Shown one piece after another: positions 54,763 through 64,000 of a stretch of 64,000 bases of DNA. The DNA comes from Trissonchulus latispiculum (lineage: Eukaryota; Nematoda; Enoplea; Enoplida; Ironidae). Numbering within the stretch: position 1 is the first letter of the stretch; each line of letters starts with the position of its first letter. The notes beneath the pieces are model-generated. The model was not told the origin of the DNA. It made no database searches and worked only from the letters and a program-made list of their open reading frames with translations. The stretch spans positions 1 through 64,000 of the forward strand of contig JASAND010028186.1 in assembly GCA_030248195.1 (NCBI GenBank), given 5' to 3'. A program made the translations under genes and the position numbers.

Positions 54763-57700
54763 TTACTGTACATAAGCTATAAACTGCATAACCTTACATC
54801 TGGTTTCACGTGTAGCCCTGCTTTTCCATCCAGTTGCTTTTGATCCTCCATCATCATCTGTCGGCTGCGATGACTGTATCTCGATCGCCATTTGTTGAAA
54901 CAGTTGTTCAATATTGTCTTGAACAATCTTAATGCACATTGATACCAGTGAAAGTCCAACTATTACCGTTGCAAAGTTCAAAACAGTTAGCTGTAAGTGT
55001 AATGGTGCAATGTCTCCTAAACCCACTGTCGTTAGCGAGATAAGAGTGAAGTAAAACGCTTGGAAATAGCTAAGATCTTCGGTGAAAACGAAGAAGATGG
55101 CACATATAAATATCCAAAGGAACGTGAGCAAGATACCAATGGAAACCGGTAGGTGAAATGTTTCTTGCTTTTGTGGTGGCGGACAGCTGTAGCCTTTGAG
55201 AAATGAGTAAAAACCAATTATCAACCATTTGGAACGATACCACAGAAAAGATACAGTTCGGGTTAACCATCGCCCCAAAGTATCCAGTACAATAAAAACC
55301 AATGGTATACCAAACAAAGCAATAAATATGCTGACGATGCGCCCTACTGTAGTGCAGGAATAGATATTTCCGTATCCTGAAACTCAAGAGCAGAGCATAC
55401 TCAGCTATATCGGCACGGCAACAAACAAATATTGTATCAGTAAATTTCCTGGATTATAAGTTCAGTTACGTTGATTCCAGATCTAATTAAATTTACGGTT
55501 CTTGGCATCGATTGGTGATTTTGTACTCACTGAGAACATAATCTTATGTTAACAGAACATAATCATTATCAAGTTCAGTCACACTGTCTGTTTAGCACAG
55601 CAATAAATTACCGATATATTATTATTAACATTACTGACAACGTCACATTAATTAGGTAAGTATCTCCCGAATTGTTGCTGTATGGATTGCACTCCCAAAT
55701 ACTATCGTGGAAGTAGATCTTTAAATATTTTTAAAGAAAGAATCTGCTAGTATCATTTTCTGACTTCAACTGAGGCAGAGCACTTGATTGCCAGGTAATG
55801 GCTCTTTTGTCACTTGCTGTTTTTTTAATTCATAGCAATTGTCTAGTGTGTGTGCTGTACTAGCAATAAACAGTAGTAGTCGTAGTAGTAACATATATTA
55901 ATTCAAACCTACCTATAGTTGTATATAGAGTATTTACGTAGTACAATGCAGCCCAAAATTCATCGTAGCTACCAACACATGAGTTATTATTTTGGCCTAA
56001 ATTCCAATACACAATCCGCGGGCTGTTGTGTTCAATGAAGTAAATGACAGCTGCTGATATAAGTGAGTAGACCAAAAGCAAAGCTACAGGAACTGCTGTT
56101 TTCACTGTATGATATAACTGTTGGCAGACAGCACATGTATTCAGGAGACAGTCGTCTTGCGTGGATTTCACCTAATACAGAATAGCTAATCAATATGATG
56201 GTAACATGCAAAAAAGGATTTTTTTGCAAAACCGATTAAGTGGGCTACTGAAAAAATAGATTCTAAAGTGATCCTATGTGATCCTAAACAATGTGTAGCA
56301 AAACTGTATTAACTTAAAGCGCAAAAACTAGATGAGATTCATATTTTAACTTCAATATTCAACAAATTTTCTAAAATATACAATGTTCTGCATCTGCATT
56401 ACACTGCGAACTCCGTGTCAGTCCACATAACCTACAGATTTTAAAACCAATTCTGATCGTGAAAAAACCTAGCTGCAAGTACCTTATTGCCGTTAACAGC
56501 GTTATTACTGAACGATTCTCAATGCCAAAACTTAATAAAATGAAGAAGGTCAAACATTAAGTTCAAATAAAAATAAAATAAATAAATCAATAACCCAATA
56601 GTTCAAATCTAAGAAATGTAGCGATTCTCAAGAATTCGCTTTGCGTATCTTAGATAACTGTCTTACCGAATATGTTTATCAATGTAATTCATAGAATTCT
56701 TGAATCATTTCAATAATTAATATAAAGGATACATTTTGGACAACCTACTATCAGGAGACTCATTCAGAACTTGTACTTGATGCGGTCTGGCAACATCAGT
56801 TTGTAGATACAAAATATTGTAGGTTATGCATGCATAAACATAATATTTTCTCTTTTTCGATTATAGTACATTAATTATGTTGCATACAGGGAAATTTGGC
56901 TGAATTAGATCTTTTTCCGATTATATATTAAATTATACTGTGTATAGGGAAGCAAATTTTTTACTATTAGTCAATCCTTGGAATATGCATAAACAAAAGA
57001 ATGTTGAAGCAATTCTTCCAAAATGACCATTATTAAAACAAGCATTCTTTTCATTAAATAAAATACTCTTGATAATACCTACCGATTTCTTTTCTGATCC
57101 GTTGAGCAAAGTGGAAAGCTTCGCATTTTTCATAATCCTATTGAAATATCCATTTCTCGAAGCAACAGAGGCAGGTTTCAATCTAGTCTTAGGTTTTCCT
57201 GTTTTGTCCAATGTCAGCACTGTCTGTCTAATCTTTGGACTGTTTCGCGGAGTAGAATGACTTGATTTACGACCTTGAGATCTTGCACCTCGGTTGCTTC
57301 CAATTGAGACATCCTTTTCTTTCGATAGGTGCCTTTGAAAGGTTAGATCCGGCGATCTATCATCGATTAAGGTGTCGATTGATCTGCTAACTTCTTGTCG
57401 ATTTCTGGTTGGTGTTGCTTCGAAAGTCATTGATTTTGCCTTCTTTTCTCTAGACGTCTTTGCTGTTTGAACATTTCTCCTTCGTGCAGGAGAATTAGGA
57501 TCCTGTTTTGTTTTCTGATCGGCAGGTGCTGATAAAGCTAACACAGACGGTTTAGAAACAGCTTGGAGACCTTCTTTAGGCCTCCTGTTTCTCCTTGGAG
57601 AAGCTAGTCTCCTTGTACGTTTAACAGGTTCATGGCCGTACCTAAAATAGCTTCACACTGCCTTTTACGGGAAGATGAATTCATATATACTAACAAGTAA

Positions 57701-58753
57701 TTATGTACTATTTAATCGACAGTGACCAAAGGTATTAAATAGATTACTGTATAGATTTTTAATTAATTATAAACTTTGAAGTCTGCTAACGGGACTACAA
57801 CCATGACAATTATGTGTAGGTGTAAGTGATCATCGCTTCAACATAAAGCTCTGCGTCTTTTATTCCTAAAGCACAATACCAGAAATGTAATGTTGTACTA
57901 AACGCAATAGAATTATCTTAGATAAATAAATCTGAAAACTCTTCGTTGCAAGTAAGAGTCGACATGAATGGAGTGGTGATCGTAAACCGTTGAAAAAGCT
58001 CTTTATACTTCCTCTATGCTCCCGCAGCAGCAATAGTATAGTTTACTCGTCGAAATCTGTCCCAACTTCCAATCATTTAGAAGAGTGTTGATTAGGGATA
58101 GCTCTATTTCTCCCGAAGGGATAGCTCTACTTCTCCCGAGTTATCTATCTTTAACTGCCAGTTATCTCTTGCTAAACATCGGGATAGCGCAACTCCTAAC
58201 TTGGTTAGTGGAAGCCAAATCAGTGATTGTCAAATAGTCATGTAAGAATAATCTACCGTAATCGGGCTACTGCCTTTGCGCTATAACTTGTTATGGAAAG
58301 ATTCAACACTGAAAACCAGGAGTATGTCGAACAAGTTTGAGGAATATTCCTCAAAGCAAATTTTTTACTCTGATTGTTAGTTCAACATTCAGCTGTTGAT
58401 AGTCAACCCCTTGCTACTGCAAGTGCATTTTCAATAAGCTGCTGAATCAAATAATAGTCTTACCGCGCACATCGCCTCGATAATAATGCTGTGCTTTGGA
58501 TGCTTCAACAATTTAACCTTTGGCTTAAACCCACTAACTACCTGTGCTGATTGTGACGTTGAAGATTTCGTAACATATCGGACTCTGTGGATGATATTGA
58601 AGGTTCCTGGTCTATACTGGGCATTCGTCTGGGCAATGGTCCACTCATGTCCACTACGATATCGCCGTCAACCAATCGACAGACTTCATCTGTATTTGCA
58701 GATGACGTAGTCCGAAAAGTAGCAGCTGAAGAAACGGAGGCTCTCTTCTTCAT
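54763..58753 (-). CDS. Two-pore-domain potassium channel (K2P/TWK), four exons
   Basis: Minus-strand exons 58753-58542, 57641-57083, 56171-55913 and 55376-54763 join in phases 2, 0 and 1 with GT/AG sites to give 547 residues. M1 lies at about 284-304, selectivity filter 1 is TTIGYGN (341-347, split by the last intron), M2 about 354-375 with GIPL (366-369), M3 about 420-441, filter 2 TTVGLGD (459-465), M4 about 474-492. GYG in pore 1 with GLG in pore 2 is a standard K2P arrangement; such channels carry background K+ current across the plasma membrane as dimers. The C-terminal tail is short. The cytoplasmic N terminus is very long (~280 residues), basic and Ser-rich, unlike the short N termini of most vertebrate K2Ps. 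The start could instead be the ATG at 58864, adding 37 residues. Confidence 0.88.
58093..58140. repeat. Short tandem duplication in K2P intron 1
   Basis: GGGATAGCTCTATTTCTCCC followed at once by a near copy, GGGATAGCTCTACTTCTCCC. Confidence 0.8.
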
Positions 58754-59613
58754 TTTACAAAAATTCAAACACTTCGCAAGTAGGTGAAACGAGAAGGAAA
58801 TGTCATAACCGCCAGTGCTAAGCTTCCAAGAGAAAGTGCACTTTGCGCCTTCATTGTTCCTCATAATAGCCTTCAAGAGCTTGCAGACTGCTGACGCGTT
58901 TTAGTCACCAATTTACACTCAAACAGCTTGTTTGTTCCTCTATCAGAAACTGAACGAGGTGAAACGGCTTACGCCCTTAAAAGGAAACAATCGCATCATT
59001 CTATCGATAATGCTGTTAGATTTGCAGTGTCTTTCAATGCTAATGAATGTTTAAAAATGGAATACATTTATTTTCTCAGTGAGTTGTGTCAGCTCTTGTA
59101 GTCGCAGTAAAACAAATGTAAAAGCGCGAAAAGTTTAAAGTTATTATAATAGAGAAAACAAACTTTTTTAAATTTCAAGCCATCGAGTATAAATAAATTA
59201 CAGGAGTACAAGCTTAAACTTAAACTTAAGCTTTTGAAACAAGTTTATCGAAAATATGCAAACAGGGTCAACACTGTTATGCTTTTGCGAGAATTAATCT
59301 TATATTTCAGCGGTTTATCCGAATTTTCTGAGTAAATCTATTTTAATTCACGCTGATGCATTTTCATATTCTGATTTCTTGTTCTGGCACTCATGGGTCA
59401 CTCAGCCTGCCGGCCAGTTTTAGACTTCGATTCGTGAGCCGGCCGTTTCTGACCTGTTGGGCCGTCGACGGACGTTTTCAGAAACTCGGCCGGCCGTTAA
59501 CGAAAATTTCAGCCGGTCAACAATACTATTCGCAATTTTACCATCGGAACTGTTAATATAAAATAGAAAAAGCAAAAACTGTCTGTGCCCTATTAATTAT
59601 GAAAACAACGCAC

Positions 59614-59897
59614 AAGTGAGATATGATAATGAGAGAGATATTGAAGGGGGCTTTTAGAATAGTAGCTTCTGCAAAATGCTCTAACAGCAATTTACGTGTT
59701 TGAAAAATCCAGTGCTCTGCTTGCGCTTCACAAAAGGGATAAGTTAAAATTTTCAGAACGGTGCCATTCATGACGGCTGAATAGAAGAGCACAAATGTTG
59801 CAAACATAAATAACCTTAATGCCGCGTGAACGTTTAATTTTATAAATGTTCGAAAACTTTGGAAATCAATTTCACGGAAAATACGGTTTAAACAAAT
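59614..59897 (-). CDS. Possible exon of a second K2P-like gene
   Basis: On the minus strand an open segment follows a good acceptor (TATTTTTCAG) and ends at a possible donor (GTGCGT). It encodes a hydrophobic helix AALRLFMFATFVLFYSAV followed by YPFCEAQAEHWIFQTRKLLL. The order (basic residues, one membrane span, an acidic turn, then W..xTR..LL) resembles the M1 and early cap region of K2P channels. It lies about 860 bp upstream of the confirmed K2P gene on the same strand. No pore exon was found for it, so it may be a remnant of a tandem duplicate or a chance ORF. Confidence 0.3.
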
Positions 59898-60394
59898 CTG
59901 AAAAATATTGCCCATGCGTAGCTCTTCAATAAATGTGCATAAAGAATTTAAGCAGGATTGCTTTGAATTACGAGGAAAATAATATGGAAAATCTTGCATC
60001 TAGTCGCTTTTGTGTAGCGCGTTTATTATGATTTCAACAGGTTGCACAATGTATTTGATAGATACATTCAATAACACAAAAGCACCATTTACAACTTTAT
60101 AGATTTCAATTTTGCATGACCAGCTTCCACATTAGTTGTTATTAGTGAGTATACGAATAATGTATACCGGACATGTACAAAATTTCCTGCAATTTTTGCT
60201 AGAAACCGTATTAAGCTCTACAGCAGGTTATCTCCAACTCCAAACCTTTGCTGAAGAAATAACAAGCAACTGGGGAAACTATTTAATATGTTATTACGTT
60301 ATTAAAAGGAGTAGAACAGGATGTCCTAATAATACCAATATCATCCAAATGAACAGTGACTCCAGGGTATAAACTCCAAAATCTTTCCATCGTT

Positions 60395-60670
60395 TGCTGA
60401 AACAGGGCTGGAGTGGAGTGAATAAATTCCAACCGGTAACCCTTTCTAGCGATACAGACCACGATGAGTAGTCAATGAAGTCAATAATTGACTAACGTCA
60501 TCGGTTGATTGAATGCTTGCACCAAATCAAGTTGACTGAATCGGTGACCTCCTCGTGGTGCTCTTTGGCAATCTTCTGGACGTGGGAGTAGGTACAGATC
60601 TACTTGTAGAGCTGGATTTAAGGTTCCAATGTAATCACCTCACAATCGGATCGTAGTCTCTGGCTCGACC
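60395..60670 (-). pseudogene. Decayed Ty3/Gypsy reverse transcriptase fragment
   Basis: In shifting minus-strand frames one can read LNPALQVDLYLLPRPEDC-like and FSQLDLVQAFNQ sequence, then a THRGLYR-like stretch. These correspond to the RT palm segments (P.P...D, F..LDL..A..Q, T..GL...). Stops and frameshifts show it is dead. The window contains no other RT that I could find. Confidence 0.6.
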
Positions 60671-63040
60671 ATGTTGAAAGTTGGAGACTGCCAGAACTGA
60701 GACGGAGGCTGGCATTCTTTAGAAAATGGCATTGTGGAGTTTGGCAGTTTATTTTTACCTGAAAACGGGTACTTTTATACTTAAGGGGCTAATTAATGAA
60801 TTTTTCGATTTTTCGATCATCCACGGTTTTGCTCATTTTTACATGTTAGTTCTCCAAATGGTTCCGCGAACCTAGGCAAATGCTTCATAATATTGCTTCT
60901 ATCGTTCTAGATCATTCAAAGCTAACCTCAACATGTGTTAAACATAGGAAACTGAAAAAGTCAGGTTATAAAGTCTGCCCAAAAATTTTTATCTGTATGA
61001 AAGACACACCGCTACAGATTTGCACATATGTTTACGACATATTGTAGAGTGCAGCGAGTTGCTTTGGTGCAATTCCATTGAACGACGGATTCTTGGTGAA
61101 TTTTCAGTCAGAATTTTGGAACATTGGCTGTTTTTAGACCATGAAAAACAGGACCTAAGTATTTTTTCTCTTATTCTGAACGATTGACAATAGATACTGA
61201 AACGGCGTATAGATAGCTGCACACTGCGCATAAAAGACGTTAACTTGCACAGACAGTGTTTGGGTCAAGTAAAATAAAATGATCAATAAAAAGAAAAATG
61301 AACGATTTAAGTTAGAGATTCTAAGATCGCAAGAGTTCATCTGAGTGTGCGCATGTCAAATTCCTCCCGTCCAATTATCCCAGCCAACTACGATACAAAA
61401 GGGCAAAAACTAAAAAGTGATACGGGTTTACTATGAACTTTAACAAAACTATTTCAAAACAAACCACACTAAATTTTATTACGCAGTTTTAATAGACACC
61501 AGAACAGCACAATTGTCAATAAAAAATGTATAGAAACTATTACCAAAAAACTAACCGACCAAATGAAGTGTGGTTTTAGAAAAGGGCCAATCACCCAATC
61601 TATGAGGACAAAGATTACTCCCAAACTAAACGTAGTGAACCCAAAATTTGAGATAAGTGTGTATTAGCTAAGTCCAGCCTTGGACCGACACAGCAGTGCA
61701 ATTTTAGGTTCAAAAGTTAGCGTTACCTTTTAAACAGTTTTGGAATAATAATGTCCGAAATGATGGAAGTAATTCCACACAGTCGCAACAAACAGCACTT
61801 AAACTTTAAAAGGATCAGAGATGCGATCCAACAATTATTTAGTACTGGTACGAGTTAAAGTCGAACTCACTAAAGAATGTTCCCATTCAACGCACGAATA
61901 GTGTAATACTCACCAGATTGGATGCCCTTGTGAATGCATTTGATGAAAGCACAATGCTGAAAAGGCCCCTTGCATTCTTCTTTAGAACACGAGAACGTCA
62001 GTAACCGATTTTGAAAGTGTGACGAACGCACTAGCCTCCATTTGGGCGCGCCAGGTGCCGGAAGACGACCTTCAAATTATGTTAAATGGAACATTTCCAG
62101 ACATAGCCTATACTGTAATTGAAGGGGTTCTTCGTGTAAATGTACTGCAGTCTTTGATGAGGACGGCAACGCTCCACAATGAAAACAGCTCGAGGATAGA
62201 GGAGTGAATTCTTGAAAACCGGATGCAAAGTTGGGGTTATGAGATCTACCGCCGGAATCGGTTATAAGCATAAAGGACTTGTGCTGAAAAAACTATCGGA
62301 GACGTTTTGATAGCCGAGATCAGCTCAGTATTGAACAGTTTCTGGGTAATCATAATGTTTGTTTCTCCATGATGTGTACTTAATCAAGAGAATTATATAG
62401 CCAAGCGCACTAATAAGTACAGTGTGCTAATGAGAACAGCAGCTGTTCTTTAAATCTAATTCTTAATCATTTACGAAACCCAAGGCATGGAGTCTGCGAA
62501 ACACACAGTGGCAGTGCTGTTCACAGAACCACTGGCGAATCCTTGTTTATTCTCATGGATAAATATATTTTTGATCGATCACGTTGCTTAAAGTTACCGA
62601 GACGAATGTGTTTCCTAGTAATAAGAACACCTTTATGCTGTAGTCTTTATTTCATCCTACTGGGCTAAGTTGCTCATTAACTGAAGAAAATCTATAAGAA
62701 CAGGCTTACCTCAAATTGTGGACGAACACGATCCTGTTACTGTGCTTGCTGGCAAACCATTTATTGTTATATATAGCAGTGGCGGAGCATGAAACTGGCG
62801 GAGTATGAAAGTCGGCAAATGCAACTTATTGTTGAAATTACTTAAAACACGAAAGTGTTCTTGTTAAGGCACTTGACTATTCATAGTACATCAAATTATG
62901 ACGCCTTGCATCAAAGATCGCTCCACCAAACCAATGCGCACTATCGGCTACCGTGATCCATGTCCGAGATCCGAATGGGGTGGAATTTTGGAGTATAGCA
63001 GTACACATACATACTAAACTTAAAGGAAAACCAAGCTGTG
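60671..63040. other. Intergenic, nothing supported
   Basis: AT-rich with short overlapping ORFs. None has splice support or a recognisable motif. Confidence 0.5.
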
Positions 63041-63101
63041 GAAATTAGTCTCAGGGTGGAGGTGGAGCGGGCTGGTCCGAATAGGACCAAAAAGAAAAGT
63101 T

Positions 63102-63506
63102 TTGGAACGAATCCGACCGAAGAAAAATTTATTGGAGCGTTTCGGTTTGTGTTTTCGTAACAGCTTGCCGGGTTGCGGTTGGAGGCGACAAACATTTACC
63201 AAATATGATGTGATTTCCTTGTATATTTTCGCTGTTAAAGATATGCTGAAAGGTGAACTGGCCGGGGTGCGCCTTGCGCCATTAACCCAGTTCAGTCTGA
63301 AAGGAGAAAGACTCTCCGTATATTCTGAGGAATGGAAAGAAAAAGCTATCCATCCGAAGCCAGCAATGTTGTCGGCTATTGCTGTATTACCGTTGGATAT
63401 CACTGGGCATGCGGAGCAACGTCCTGCTGCCATTACTATACTAATTTACTGGCCTATAATTCAAGCATCATTGAAGCTTCAAACAGGATGTGCAACAATG
63501 TTATAA
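63102..63506 (+). CDS. Unassigned ORF over a GC-richer island
   Basis: A 134-codon frame, with a competing 137-codon frame on the opposite strand. The stretch 63230-63430 is more GC-rich than its surroundings and protein-like in the plus frame (GERLSVYSEEWKEK, PAMLSAIAVLPL). No motif identifies a family and no splice partner was found. It may be a captured or foreign fragment, or not coding at all. Confidence 0.25.
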   Translation: MERIRPKKNLLERFGLCFRNSLPGCGWRRQTFTKYDVISLYIFAVKDMLKGELAGVRLAPLTQFSLKGERLSVYSEEWKEKAIHPKPAMLSAIAVLPLDITGHAEQRPAAITILIYWPIIQASLKLQTGCATML

Positions 63507-63689
63507 ATTGACTGGTCGTATGAACTTAAACGGCGCCCTCACAGTGGAATCTGTAGAAGAACTGCTGTAAAGTTCTCAAATCGCTATAAAGCATCCGATA
63601 CCTATTGTGGCTAAACTAATAAACTTTATTTGTGACGTGTAAACTTTGTGAAGAGCTTGTACTGAGGTCTGATAGATAGAACAGTTTTG

Positions 63690-63850
63690 AAAAATTGATG
63701 GTCAAAAAGTTTTCTCTATATTTAGTCGTTATGTCAGAAAATTTGTGGTATTTTTGCTAATTTTGATAGTTTCGTAAACCCATATGAAATATGAATGTTC
63801 AGATAATAAGCTTTAAAACGATTGTGTAAAGCTCTTTCCAGCTCCCAAAC
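63690..63850. repeat. Dispersed repeat, second copy of the 4140-4345 sequence
   Basis: Shares ordered blocks with 4140-4345: GTCAGAAAATTT, TTTTTGCTAATTTTG, CAGATAATAA, AAAACGAT and AAAGCTCTTTCCA. Confidence 0.6.
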
Positions 63851-64000
63851 GTTCAAAACTTGAGATGAGGGCATGGATGTGGGGACCCCCAACCAAAATG
63901 ACATTTTTGCGAGCCCCTCCTCTCCGTTTTCAGATTTTGACACACTCGATTTGTGGTCAAAGGCGGCCAAAAATGGCAAAAACTGCAAAATTTAGGAGTT

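Overview
This window is animal nuclear DNA. It is AT-rich, its genes are split by spliceosomal introns, and it carries tRNA-derived SINEs, many palindromic DNA transposons and LTR-retroelement pieces. The animal identity rests on a HES-type bHLH-Orange gene ending in WRPW, a CCDC149 orthologue, and a two-pore-domain potassium channel. It is probably an invertebrate; I cannot name the phylum from sequence alone. The standard genetic code fits every gene.

Layout. 1-3.4 kb: the 3' part of an unusual retroelement. A UPF1-type SF1 helicase is fused to a retroviral-type aspartic protease, followed by a second, probably spliced ORF that joins a NADAR-like domain to an SGNH-hydrolase-like domain. 3.4-10 kb: nested non-coding transposons and foldbacks. 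10.6-14 kb: an ORF of unknown function, a small RING-type ORF, and an intact three-exon DDE integrase gene on the minus strand. 14.5-19.8 kb: a nested palindrome of about 1.7 kb, then a tract full of C and G homopolymers, then a hAT-like MITE. 20.0-27.1 kb: a ten-exon CCDC149 gene (+). 28-30 kb: a 2 kb palindrome. 33.0-34.8 kb: a two-exon HES gene (+). 35.7-37.3 kb: a three-exon gene (-) for a small single-pass membrane protein with a C-terminal PDZ ligand, family not recognised. 37.9-45.5 kb: non-coding MITEs and a MULE-like foldback. 46.0-48.6 kb: a complete, very young LTR element (-) with identical LTRs and one ORF (gag, protease, integrase tail) that lacks RT, RNase H and the integrase core. 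49.5-54 kb: a MITE, an unrecognised gene on the minus strand, and gag relics. 54.8-58.8 kb: a four-exon K2P channel gene (-). 59.6-64 kb: a possible second K2P-like exon, an RT relic and intergenic DNA.

The host genes (CCDC149, HES, membrane protein, K2P) show no sign of working together; they are ordinary neighbours separated by transposons. The regions of most interest are the helicase-protease / NADAR-SGNH element at the left edge, the RT-less young LTR element, and the intact spliced integrase gene. Exon junctions were chosen by eye from GT/AG sites, reading phase and family continuity. Repeat boundaries marked 'about' were also placed by eye.
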